43,520 nt of DNA, taken from the NCBI GenBank assembly GCA_019509985.1, contig JAEKLF010000066.1:1-43520 (forward strand), given 5' to 3'. The translations under genes were made by a program, and so were the position numbers. Positions 26,771 to 34,014 of the stretch are shown here, piece by piece. Position 1 is the first letter of the stretch. Each line of letters starts with the position of its first letter. The DNA comes from Burkholderiales bacterium. GTDB lineage: Bacteria; Pseudomonadota; Gammaproteobacteria; Burkholderiales; Burkholderiaceae_C. The notes beneath the pieces are model-generated. The model worked only from the letters and a program-made list of their open reading frames with translations. It did no database searches and was not told the origin of the DNA.

Positions 26771-27544
26771 ATGGCCAAGTGGACCGCCTTCCCTTACGAC
26801 AACGCCGCCTTCGTCTACACGCCGGCCACGCTGAAGAAGCATTGGGCGCGGCTGCATGCCGGCGATGCCGAGCCCTTGCCCAAGGACGCCGACGTCGTGC
26901 AGGCCTGGGTCCATTTCCACGCCGGTGAATTCCAGGCGGCCTACGACGCCGGCCTGGCCGCGGGCGGTGCCGGCATCACCGTCGCCAACAAGGCCCAGGC
27001 CATCTACGCCAACTATCTCGAGAAGAAGGAGAAGGCGAAGCTCGAGATGTTCCTGGAGATCGCCGAGCGCGCCGAAGCCCAGCAAGCCGCGGAGCCCAAG
27101 AACCCCAATGCCTACTACTGGCAGGCCTATGCCATCGGCCGCTACGGCCAGGGCATCAGCGTCGCCAAGGCGCTGGCGCAGGGCCTGGGCAGCAAGGTCA
27201 AAAACGCACTCGAAACGACCATCACGCTCGCGCCCAAGCATGCCGACGCGCACATCGCGCTGGGCGCCTTCCACGCCGAGGTCATCGACAAGGTTGGCAA
27301 GCTGCTGGGGCGCACGCAAGGCGCCGATACGGCCACCGGGCTGAAGATGTTCGAGCAGGCCTTGAAGCTCAACCCGACCAGCGCCATCGCGATGATCGAA
27401 CGCGCCAACGGCCTGGTCATGCTCGAGGGCGACAAGCGCATGAAGGAGGCCGAGAAGCTGTATGCCGACGCGGCTGCCTGCGAGGCGATGGACGCGATGG
27501 AGCTGCTCGACATCGAGCTGGCGCGCGAGGAACTTGAGGACTGA
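26771..27544 (+). CDS. Cytoplasmic TPR-like protein, unknown role
   Basis: A 257-residue protein without a signal peptide. It has helical repeats resembling TPRs (AWVHFHAGEFQAAYDAGLAA, NPNAYYWQAYAIGRYGQGIS, KHADAHIALGAFHAEVIDKV, NPTSAIAMIERANGLVML) with Ala-rich helices and a charged EKKEKAKLEMFLEIAERAEA. AGGAG precedes the ATG, and it is likely co-transcribed with the TetR gene. Family members occur widely in betaproteobacteria; the function is unknown to me. Confidence 0.8.
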   Translation: MAKWTAFPYDNAAFVYTPATLKKHWARLHAGDAEPLPKDADVVQAWVHFHAGEFQAAYDAGLAAGGAGITVANKAQAIYANYLEKKEKAKLEMFLEIAERAEAQQAAEPKNPNAYYWQAYAIGRYGQGISVAKALAQGLGSKVKNALETTITLAPKHADAHIALGAFHAEVIDKVGKLLGRTQGADTATGLKMFEQALKLNPTSAIAMIERANGLVMLEGDKRMKEAEKLYADAAACEAMDAMELLDIELAREELED

Positions 27545-27680
27545 GCGAGCAGTAGTTCACGGTTCACCGGCCGGGTCGTGACATCCGTCACAACCCGCCC
27601 ACCCGTGCTTCCGGGGGTGCAAGCCAGCGCGTCGCGGCGTAAGCTTCGGTCCACCAACCACCCCCCGACGAGACCGCGCC

Positions 27681-28031
27681 ATGAAGTTCCTGATCCCCGC
27701 CCTCGCTGCCGTCACCGCTTTTGTGGGTTCTGCCGCCCAGGCCGGCAACAACGCGACGCCCGAGCAGGCTGAGTTGCGTGCCGAGTGCGCCAAGAGCTAC
27801 ACCGACACCAGCAGCATCGCGACGCCGGTCTCGGCCAACGAATACCAGTTCGTCTACGCCAACGGCAAGTACAAGGGCGAGGCCAAGCCCGGCAAGCTGC
27901 TGGCCTGCACCGAGCAGCAGTACGCCGCCTACCTGGACAAGGCCGACCCCTCCAAGGTGATGGCCGCCTACCCGACCGCTGCGGGCCGCCCGACCGTCGC
28001 GAAGAAGAAGGCCGAGCCCTTCCGCCTCTGA
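27681..28031 (+). CDS. Small secreted two-cysteine protein, paralogue 1
   Basis: A 116-residue exported protein (signal peptide ending AQA, residue 21). The mature domain has LRAECAKSY (Cys36), YKGEAKPGKLLACTEQQ (Cys76) and YAAYLDKADPSKVMAAYPTA, and ends in a lysine-rich tail (AKKKAEPFRL). It shares this plan with the next two genes, so the three are recent tandem duplicates. The two conserved cysteines probably pair in the periplasm. I do not recognise the family. The 136-base gap upstream holds only a weak dyad (GTGAC-N4-GTCAC at 27578-27591). Confidence 0.82.
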   Translation: MKFLIPALAAVTAFVGSAAQAGNNATPEQAELRAECAKSYTDTSSIATPVSANEYQFVYANGKYKGEAKPGKLLACTEQQYAAYLDKADPSKVMAAYPTAAGRPTVAKKKAEPFRL

Positions 28032-28053
28032 TCGTTTCAAGCTGTATCGACAA

Positions 28054-28081
28054 GGCGCTCTTCGGAGCGCCTTTTGTTTTT
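28054..28081 (+). terminator. Rho-independent terminator after paralogue 1
   Basis: A perfect 7-bp stem GGCGCTC/GAGCGCC with a TTCG tetraloop (28054-28071) followed by TTTTGTTTTT. It is the clearest terminator in the window, and separates paralogue 1 from paralogue 2. Confidence 0.92.
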
Positions 28082-28108
28082 GCGCTTTCCGGATGGGCAG
28101 CCTAATCT
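28080..28108 (+). promoter_or_regulatory. Sigma70-like promoter of paralogue 2
   Basis: TTGCGC (28080-28085), a 17-base spacer, and TAATCT (28103-28108), 32 bases before the start codon. It begins right at the end of the preceding terminator, so paralogue 2 is a separate transcription unit. A similar TAATCT lies upstream of paralogue 3. Confidence 0.6.
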
Positions 28109-28140
28109 TCAAAGTCCATGCACCCTCAAGGAGTCATGCC

Positions 28141-28482
28141 GTGAAGATCTTCCTCGCCACCCTCGCCTGCCTGGCCAGCGCCGCCGCCTTCGCGGCCGAT
28201 GACGCCGCCATAGCCAAGGCGCAAGCCGAGCTGCGTGTCGGCTGCGCGCAAAGCCATGCCAGCTTCAGCGCCCACCATCCGGCTGGCAACGCACCCGAGT
28301 ACCGCGGCGACAAGTACCCGGGCGACACCCAGTACTACGCCGACGCCAAGCCCTGCACCGAGGAGCAGCTGGCCGCCTACCTGGACAAGGCCGACCCGAC
28401 CCTGGTCATGACGGCCTACCCCAGCGCCGCGGGCCGCCCCAAGGCCAAGAAGCCGGCGACGAGCGCCTCGAAGGCTGGCTGA
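28141..28482 (+). CDS. Small secreted two-cysteine protein, paralogue 2
   Basis: A 113-residue exported protein starting at GTG 28141, chosen because AAGGAG lies nine bases upstream and the signal peptide (KIFLATLACLASAAAFA) begins there; an in-frame ATG at 28093 would precede the promoter's -10 element. Shared features: LRVGCAQSH (Cys35), YPGDTQYYADAKPCTEEQ (Cys72), LAAYLDKADPTLVMTAYPSA and the tail KAKKPATSASKAG. The spacing between the cysteines is 37 residues (40 in paralogue 1). Confidence 0.83.
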   Translation: MKIFLATLACLASAAAFAADDAAIAKAQAELRVGCAQSHASFSAHHPAGNAPEYRGDKYPGDTQYYADAKPCTEEQLAAYLDKADPTLVMTAYPSAAGRPKAKKPATSASKAG

Positions 28483-28510
28483 TCCGGCCTTCAGGGCCGG
28501 TCCACAAAAC

Positions 28511-28534
28511 GGGCGCTGCGGCGCCCTGCTTCTT
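28511..28534 (+). terminator. Probable terminator after paralogue 2
   Basis: GGGCGC-TGCG-GCGCCC hairpin (28511-28526) followed by the T-rich TGCTTCTT. It is preceded by a run of A, so it could work in both directions. Weaker than the terminator at 28054, but in the same relative place. Confidence 0.7.
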
Positions 28535-28610
28535 GCCCGCTGCGCGCGTGCATTTGCGGCCGGCCAGGCGTAATCTCCGCACACTGCCTTTGGCAGTACG
28601 GAGGTTAGCC

Positions 28611-28967
28611 ATGAGAACCGTCGCAGCCGCAATTGCCGCTCTGGTTTCCGCCCTCCCCGCCTTTGCCGCCGACACGCCTGCGGACTACGCCCAGGCCACG
28701 TTGCGCGAAGGCTGTGCGCAGAGCTATGCCAGCCACATCGCCTACCACCCGCCTGGCAGCCAGGCCCCGGCCTTTGCCGGCGAACGCTACAAAGGCGACA
28801 ACCGCTACTACAACAACGCCCAGCCCTGCGACGAAGCGCAGTACGCGGCCTACCTCGAAAAGGCAGATCCGGCCACGGTGACGATGGCCTACCCCACCGG
28901 CGCCGGCAAGGCCAAGAAAGCCAAGAAGCCAGGCGCCGCCGCGTCAGCGTCCGCCAGGGCGAAGTAG
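28611..28967 (+). CDS. Small secreted two-cysteine protein, paralogue 3
   Basis: A 118-residue exported protein; ATG 28611 has GGAGG nine bases upstream and starts the signal peptide (ending AFA). Shared features: LREGCAQSY (Cys35), YKGDNRYYNNAQPCDEAQ (Cys73), YAAYLEKADPATVTMAYPTG and a lysine/alanine tail (KAKKAKKPGAAASASARAK). It is closest to paralogue 2 (YH/YHPPG-like HxxG segment after the first Cys). The function is unknown. It converges on the acyltransferase gene, 18 bases away. Confidence 0.83.
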   Translation: MRTVAAAIAALVSALPAFAADTPADYAQATLREGCAQSYASHIAYHPPGSQAPAFAGERYKGDNRYYNNAQPCDEAQYAAYLEKADPATVTMAYPTGAGKAKKAKKPGAAASASARAK

Positions 28968-28985
28968 CTGCGTTCGGCCTGGGGC

Positions 28986-30458
28986 TCAGGCCGAGTCGCC
29001 TTCCCAGGGCAGCATCAGCGACAGCATCAGGAGCTTCTCGAACTCGGGCGCGAAGTTGGCGATGATGGCCTCGGGGTCGGGGCACAGGCCCGTGTCCGTG
29101 ATGAGGCCGAACTGCACGCGGCCGGCATAGGTCAGGATGCTGACGCCCATGCCGATGTCGCCCGACTGCGGCACCCAGAACATCACCTTCTCGACCGTCG
29201 AGCCGCAGAACTTCAGCGCCTGCGCCGGGCCGGGCACGTTGGTCATCACGGCCGTCGCCTTCTTGGCGAACAGGTTCAGCATCGCGTGCTGCACCGGCTT
29301 GATCAAGAGGCCCGCCACCGACAGCAGGCCAAAGGCCATCACCGGCTGGAAGCTGCCCTTGAGCTCACTCATGCGCGCTCGCACCGCGAACAGCCGCTCG
29401 ACAGGATTGGCGATGCCGATGGGCAGCACCAGCGGCACCAGGCCGAAGCGGTTGCCCAACTGCCAGGCTTGCTCCAGCGGGCGCAGGTTCACCGGCACCA
29501 TCGCGCGGATCTCCTTCGCCGTAGGGTCCTCGCCCTTGTCGGCCAGGTACTTGCCGATGGCGCCGGCCGCGCAGGCCAGCAGCACGTCGTTGATGGAGGC
29601 GCCGAGCGCTTTGCCCACGGCCTTCACCTCGTCCAGCTCCAGGCTGTCATCCCAGGCCACGGTCTTGCCCACGCTGGGTTTGCCCTTGAGCCGGGTCGGC
29701 GAGTCGTCGGGCATCAGCGCGAACGCGGCCACGTCCGACACCGCCTGGTAGCCCATGCGGGCCATCTCCATCGACGCGTCCATCGGCGTGCCGGCCGACA
29801 TCATCGTGCCCACGCCCTTGGACACGCCCTTGCCGGTCAGGCCGATGGCCTTGACCGTCATGTTGGTCATCGGCCGCAGGAAGGCGTCGAGCAGCCAGTC
29901 CGGCTCCTCCTCGACCTTGGGCGCACGCTTGGGCGGCGCCTTGCCGCCGTCGGTGATGGACAGCATCACGGCGATCAAAGCGATGCCGTCGGCGATGCAG
30001 TGGTGGATGCGGGCGATCAGCGCGCTCGTGCCGTCGCCCATGTCCTCGATCAACTGGAATTGCCACAGCGGATGCGCCGGGTCCAGCGCTTCAGAGCACA
30101 GCTCGCCGACACGCTCGCGCAGCACCTCCTCGCGGCTCTGGCCGCGCAGCGGCAGCGGCACCTCGGCGACGACGTGCCGGTTGATGTCGAAGTCGCGGTC
30201 GGCCACCCATTGCGCGCCGAGCAGCGCGTCCTCCACCACCCGCTGCCGAAAGCGCGGGTACTGCAGCAGCCGCTCCGCCACGCGCTCGCGCAGTGCGGCC
30301 AGCGTGATGCCGGGCCGGATGGACCAGACCCCGACGATCATCATCAGGTTGGCCTCGGTGTCCATGCGCAGCCAGGCGGTATCCACCTTGGACATGCGTT
30401 CGCTGCTTGGGCCCAAATCGGTCTCCTCGATGCGTTGTTTTTCGCGGCCTAAACTCAT
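28986..30458 (-). CDS. Wax ester synthase/diacylglycerol acyltransferase
   Basis: A WS/DGAT-family enzyme that esterifies fatty alcohols or diacylglycerol with acyl-CoA to form storage lipid. The 490-residue product has the N-terminal MSKVDTAWLRMDTEANLMMI, the catalytic HHCIADG motif (His152, His153, Asp157) and the later NVPGP (MTNVPGPAQALKFCG) and GDIGMGVSILTYAGRVQFGL. ATG 30458 is used; ATG 30395 would begin at the conserved SKVDTAW and is possible. It is divergent from the acyl-CoA-binding protein gene, which suits a shared acyl-CoA pool. Confidence 0.93.
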   Translation of the reverse strand: MSLGREKQRIEETDLGPSSERMSKVDTAWLRMDTEANLMMIVGVWSIRPGITLAALRERVAERLLQYPRFRQRVVEDALLGAQWVADRDFDINRHVVAEVPLPLRGQSREEVLRERVGELCSEALDPAHPLWQFQLIEDMGDGTSALIARIHHCIADGIALIAVMLSITDGGKAPPKRAPKVEEEPDWLLDAFLRPMTNMTVKAIGLTGKGVSKGVGTMMSAGTPMDASMEMARMGYQAVSDVAAFALMPDDSPTRLKGKPSVGKTVAWDDSLELDEVKAVGKALGASINDVLLACAAGAIGKYLADKGEDPTAKEIRAMVPVNLRPLEQAWQLGNRFGLVPLVLPIGIANPVERLFAVRARMSELKGSFQPVMAFGLLSVAGLLIKPVQHAMLNLFAKKATAVMTNVPGPAQALKFCGSTVEKVMFWVPQSGDIGMGVSILTYAGRVQFGLITDTGLCPDPEAIIANFAPEFEKLLMLSLMLPWEGDSA

Positions 30459-30468
30459 GGGCCCCGGT

Positions 30469-30486
30469 CGATTGTCATGAGAATCG
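30469..30486. promoter_or_regulatory. Dyad between WS/DGAT and ACBP genes
   Basis: CGATT-N8-AATCG in the 55-base divergent gap, a possible operator for joint control of the acyltransferase and the acyl-CoA-binding protein. It is short, so this is only a candidate. Confidence 0.3.
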
Positions 30487-30513
30487 ACGCCCCTGATCAG
30501 CCTGGAGAACCCC

Positions 30514-30765
30514 GTGAGCCTGAAAGACCAATTCGAAGCCGCCGTCGCCGACTCCAAGAACCTGTCCGAGCGGCCCGACAACGCCACGCTGCTCAAGCTC
30601 TACGCCCTCTACAAGCAAGGCAGCGCCGGCGACGTGGATGGCAAGCGCCCCGGCTTCACCGACATGGTCGGCCGCGCCAAGTGGGATGCGTGGAACGAGC
30701 TCAAGGGCACGGGCAGCGACGACGCCATGCAACAGTACGTCGACCTGATCGAATCGCTGAAGTAA
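30514..30765 (+). CDS. Acyl-CoA-binding protein
   Basis: An 83-residue four-helix ACBP that binds long-chain acyl-CoA. It has LKDQFEAAVADSKNL, LLKLYALYKQGSAGD (the conserved YxxYKQ-like stretch), RPGFTDMVGRAKWDAWNELKG (the KWDAW signature) and a final YVDLIESL. The start is GTG 30514 with GGAGA upstream. ACBPs are typical of eukaryotes and scattered in proteobacteria. Its divergence from WS/DGAT suggests a role in supplying acyl-CoA for storage lipid. Confidence 0.94.
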   Translation: MSLKDQFEAAVADSKNLSERPDNATLLKLYALYKQGSAGDVDGKRPGFTDMVGRAKWDAWNELKGTGSDDAMQQYVDLIESLK

Positions 30766-30780
30766 GCCGACGCGGTCGGC
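30766..30780. terminator. Hairpin between convergent ACBP and PHA-family genes
   Basis: GCCGAC-GCG-GTCGGC, directly after the ACBP stop codon. There is no T-run, so it may be a factor-dependent or bidirectional transcription end. Confidence 0.35.
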
Positions 30781-30807
30781 GCTCAGGAAAGCCGGCTGGG
30801 CCTGCGC

Positions 30808-31137
30808 TCAAGCCGGCTTCTTCTTGGCCGGCGCCTTCTTCTTGGCGCCCGCAGCCAGCAGCGTGTCCAGCTCACTTTGGATCTCGCCCTCGATGGTCTT
30901 CTTGAAGGCACCGAGCAGGAAGCCGAGCTGGGCCACCAACTCGAAGTGGTCGGCCGCCACGGTCAGCTCGCCCTTCACGCCGGAGCGCGTGAACTCCACG
31001 GTGTCGCCGTCGTCGCCCTCATGCACCGTGCATTCCATGTCGAACTTCTCTTCGACCTGCTCGGCCCACTTCCAGGCAATCTCGCGGGCCTTCTTCAGGC
31101 CCAGGGCATGGTCTCGGTGGATGCGGATCTCGGCCAT
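30808..31137 (-). CDS. Polyhydroxyalkanoate-system family protein
   Basis: A 109-residue protein like the small PHA granule-region proteins: AEIRIHRDHALGLKKAREIA, WKWAEQVEEKFDMECTVHEG, FTRSGVKGELTVAADHFEL and AQLGFLLGAFKKTIEGEI. It ends in a lysine/alanine/proline tail (AGAKKKAPAKKKPA) like those of PhaM or histone-like proteins. A role in storage-granule or carbon-storage physiology is inferred from the family name, and is not shown by the sequence. It is divergent from the Sel1 gene (132-base gap, nothing else seen). Confidence 0.78.
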   Translation of the reverse strand: MAEIRIHRDHALGLKKAREIAWKWAEQVEEKFDMECTVHEGDDGDTVEFTRSGVKGELTVAADHFELVAQLGFLLGAFKKTIEGEIQSELDTLLAAGAKKKAPAKKKPA

Positions 31138-31269
31138 CTGCGGCTCTCCTTGTCGGCTGCGATGCACTCTACGCGAGAAGCCTCCGGTCACACCCGGCTT
31201 CAGCGTTTGCACGGATACTTCGCGCCGCAAAAGTCGGGCATCAAGCCCGCTGCAGCCCAGGGAGGATCC

Positions 31270-32037
31270 ATGCGCCTTGCCGACCACGACCTGTACAGCC
31301 TCGATCCGCTCGATGCGGGCCTGACGCATTTCCGCGCCGACGAGCCCGACCATGAGCAGGCGGTCTACTGGTTCCGTGTCTCCGCCGATTCCGGCAATGC
31401 CGAAGGACTGGCCTGGCTGGGCTACTGCCAGCTCGAAGGCCTGGGGCTGCCGCGCGATCCCGTGCAGGCGCGCGAGCGCTTCGAGCGCGCCTCCGCCGAC
31501 GGCAGCTTGACCGCCAAGTTCAACCTCGGCCGCATGCTCGTCGCCGGCTGGGGCGGCCCGGCCGATGCAACGCGCGGCATCGCCCTCTACACCGCCGCCG
31601 CCGCCCAGGGCCATGCCGACGCCACCTTCAACCTCGCCAGCTGCCTGGACTCGGGCTGGGGTTGCCAGGTCGACCGCCTCGGCGCCAAGGCACTGTTCCT
31701 GCGCGCCCGTGCGCTCGGCAGCCGGCTGAAGGCACCGGGCCTGCGCATCCGCCAGCGCGAGCTGGACGCCGTGCGCGACCTGGCCCGGCGGCTGGAGCAT
31801 GGCGACGCGCTCGCGCCGATCATCGAAGAGCGCCAGCACGAGATCGCGCTGGTGCACGACCTGATGCACCAGCAAAGCCGCAAGCCGCGGCTCAGCGGCC
31901 GACAGCGCCGCCGCCTGCTGCGCCTGGCCAGCGTGACCGCCGTCGTCGCCGGCCTGGCCGCCGCGCTGGCCGGCTTCTTCGGCTGGCGCAACGGCCAGCC
32001 GCTGGCGCATGATTCCGGCCCCACGTCCATCGCCTGA
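31270..32037 (+). CDS. Sel1-repeat protein with C-terminal membrane anchor
   Basis: A 255-residue protein with three to four Sel1-like repeats (YWFRVSADSGNAEGLAWLGY, ARERFERASADGSLTAKFNL, GIALYTAAAAQGHADATFNL, AKALFLRARALGSRLKA), then a basic stretch (RQRRRLLRLASV) and one transmembrane helix near residues 218-238. The tail end would lie across the membrane. GGGAGGA precedes ATG 31270. Sel1 repeats act as protein scaffolds; the partner is unknown. Confidence 0.85.
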   Translation: MRLADHDLYSLDPLDAGLTHFRADEPDHEQAVYWFRVSADSGNAEGLAWLGYCQLEGLGLPRDPVQARERFERASADGSLTAKFNLGRMLVAGWGGPADATRGIALYTAAAAQGHADATFNLASCLDSGWGCQVDRLGAKALFLRARALGSRLKAPGLRIRQRELDAVRDLARRLEHGDALAPIIEERQHEIALVHDLMHQQSRKPRLSGRQRRRLLRLASVTAVVAGLAAALAGFFGWRNGQPLAHDSGPTSIA

Positions 32038-32048
32038 TCTTGCTCTTC

Positions 32049-33011
32049 ATGACCCGTGCACTACCCCTGAACGCCCACCTGATCGACGTCGGCCCTCTCA
32101 TCTACGGCTGCATGCCCCTGGGCGGCGACTGGGGCGACGGCCCGATCACCGAAGGCGATGTCGCTCAGGCGCATGAAGCCGTCGAGGCCGCGCTGGACAT
32201 CGGCATCAAGCTCTTCGACCACGCCGACATCTACCGCCGCGGCAAGTCAGAGGCCGTGTTCGGCGAGCTGCTCAAGCGCGATGCCGGCCTGCGCGGCAGG
32301 ATCAGGCTGCAGAGCAAATGCGGCATCCGCTTCGGCGACGACGCGAACCCCGGCCGCTACGACCTCAGCGCCGACTACATCGAGCACAGCGTCGATGGCA
32401 TCCTGAAGCGCCTCGCCGTCGAGCGCATCGACATCCTGCTGCTGCACCGCCCCGACGCGCTGATGGAACCCGCCGAGGTCGCGCGCGCCTTCGGCCGCCT
32501 GAAGCACGCCGGCAAGGTCGCGCACCTGGGCGTGTCCAACATGCACGCCGGCCAGATGCGCTGGCTGCAGACGGCACTGAGCGAGCCCATCGTCGCCAAC
32601 CAGCTGGAGCTGAGCCTGGCCAAGCTCGACGCAATCGACGTCGGCACCACCTTCAACGACCCGCAGGCGGCGACGCGGCCAGGCGGCGTCGCTTGGGCGG
32701 GCACGCTGGAGTACGCGCAACAGCACGGCGTGCAGATCCAGGCCTGGGGGTCGCTGGCGCAGGGGCGGTTCAACGACCCGACGGCGTCAGCCGCGGCTGC
32801 AGTCGTGCATCAGATCGCCGAGACACACCGCACGACGGCCAACGCCGTGCAGCTGGCCTGGCTGCTGCGGCATCCGGCAGGGATTCAGCCGGTCATCGGC
32901 AGCGGCAATGCGCAGCGGATTCGGGCTTGCGGCGATGCCACCAAGATTCAGCTGAGCCGGGATGAGTGGTATCGGCTGTATGTGGCGGCGCGGGGGCAGG
33001 CGTTGCCTTGA
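32049..33011 (+). CDS. Aldo/keto reductase
   Basis: A 320-residue NADPH-dependent oxidoreductase of the YdhF type. The catalytic tetrad is present: Asp57 and Tyr62 (FDHADIYRRGKSEAVFG), Lys90 (LQSKCGIRFG) and His133 (DILLLHRPDALMEP). A C-terminal cofactor-binding PVIGSGNAQRIRACGDA is seen. The start is ATG 32049; the TTG at 32040 is possible but less likely. It lies 11 bases after the Sel1 gene, so co-transcription is possible. Confidence 0.93.
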   Translation: MTRALPLNAHLIDVGPLIYGCMPLGGDWGDGPITEGDVAQAHEAVEAALDIGIKLFDHADIYRRGKSEAVFGELLKRDAGLRGRIRLQSKCGIRFGDDANPGRYDLSADYIEHSVDGILKRLAVERIDILLLHRPDALMEPAEVARAFGRLKHAGKVAHLGVSNMHAGQMRWLQTALSEPIVANQLELSLAKLDAIDVGTTFNDPQAATRPGGVAWAGTLEYAQQHGVQIQAWGSLAQGRFNDPTASAAAAVVHQIAETHRTTANAVQLAWLLRHPAGIQPVIGSGNAQRIRACGDATKIQLSRDEWYRLYVAARGQALP

Positions 33012-33026
33012 TCGCATGACTCAGTC

Positions 33027-33482
33027 ATGGCAGACCCGTTGAGTTTGGGCCCGGTTCTCTGGGCGGCAGCGCGTAGCGGTGGCAAGTGGTTGCTGTTACT
33101 CGGCAGCGCCGGCTTGGTGTTCGTCGCTTGGGGCCGCTCCAGGAGCATTGGCGCCCACGCTGCCTATGGTTCAGCGTTGTTGACACCGTTTTTCATCGCC
33201 GCGTGCATTGGAATGTTCGCGACGGCCAAGCTGAGACCACCGGGCAGAGCGAAGTGGTTCGACGCTGATGGCAAAACGCTGATGATGGCCGTGCTCGTCT
33301 GGTCACTGAGCTGCCTTGCAATGATGGTGGCCGTCGATTGGGCCGCATCGAAGCTGGGCGTGCTCGGGCGTGCGCCCAATGACCTGATCGATTCGGTTGG
33401 CATGGTCCTCGTTACGAGCGTTGTGCTGTCTTTGGCCGCAGCCTGGCCCGGTCAACAGCGAGCGAGCGGCTCGGTCAAGTAA
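33027..33482 (+). CDS. Small integral membrane protein, unknown
   Basis: A 151-residue protein with about four hydrophobic segments (around residues 20-37, 46-64, 85-104 and 122-140), with KLRPPGRAKWFDADGK as the one long polar loop. I do not recognise the family. Sampled lines are only 55-65% GC, below the window average, suggesting a recent arrival. It follows the reductase by 15 bases and its 3' end overlaps the opposing GNAT gene by eight bases. Confidence 0.65.
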   Translation: MADPLSLGPVLWAAARSGGKWLLLLGSAGLVFVAWGRSRSIGAHAAYGSALLTPFFIAACIGMFATAKLRPPGRAKWFDADGKTLMMAVLVWSLSCLAMMVAVDWAASKLGVLGRAPNDLIDSVGMVLVTSVVLSLAAAWPGQQRASGSVK

Positions 33483-34014
33483 CGGCCGCCCGCACCAACG
33501 GCTGCCTCGGATGCAGCCTCGCCATCGTCAGCACGTCGTCGTAGACGCCATTGCGCATCGCGTATGCCCTGAGCCGCCCCTCGTGCTCAAAGCCATGCCG
33601 CTCGTAGAGCCGAATCGCCCGCGCGTTGTCGTGATAGACCGTCAGCTCGATGCGCAGGATCTGCGCCCAGTTGTCGGCGTAGTCCAGCAGGCCCATCATC
33701 AGCGCCTGGCCGACGCCCTGGCCCTGGTTGGCCTTGGCGATGGTGATGCCCAGTCCCATCGCGTGGCGGCGGCGTATCGCGGGGCCGACGGGGTGCAGGC
33801 CGGCCAGGCCCACGGGTTTGTCGTCCAGCACGGCAGCCAGCACCAGTTCGTTGGAGCCGGGCTGCGGCGGGTTCATGCCGGCGATGCGCTGAGCCCAAAG
33901 CTCTTCGCTGGCGAACGGCAGCTGCAGCGTGCCGCCAAAGACCTCGGGGTCGCCGAACTGTTCGGCTATTGCCGCCGCGTCAGCGGGTTTGACGCGGCGC
34001 AGGGTCAGCTTCAT
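33475..34014 (-). CDS. GNAT-family N-acetyltransferase
   Basis: A 179-residue acetyltransferase. The acetyl-CoA-binding motif A is seen as GLGITIAKANQGQGVGQALM (about residues 97-116), with LRIELTVYHDNARAIRLYER and GFEHEGRLRAYAMRNGVYDD as motif B. It resembles the YhhY/PhnO-like group. The start at ATG 34014 has GGAGGAAC upstream, and lies inside the end of the aminopeptidase gene (35-base overlap). The substrate is unknown. Confidence 0.9.
   Translation of the reverse strand: MKLTLRRVKPADAAAIAEQFGDPEVFGGTLQLPFASEELWAQRIAGMNPPQPGSNELVLAAVLDDKPVGLAGLHPVGPAIRRRHAMGLGITIAKANQGQGVGQALMMGLLDYADNWAQILRIELTVYHDNARAIRLYERHGFEHEGRLRAYAMRNGVYDDVLTMARLHPRQPLVRAAVT

Noticed and set aside
33980..34014. 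Frameshift between the aminopeptidase and GNAT genes
   Set aside because: The 35-base overlap looked odd, but both proteins have complete domains and the GNAT gene has its own good ribosome site, so two genes are the simpler reading.
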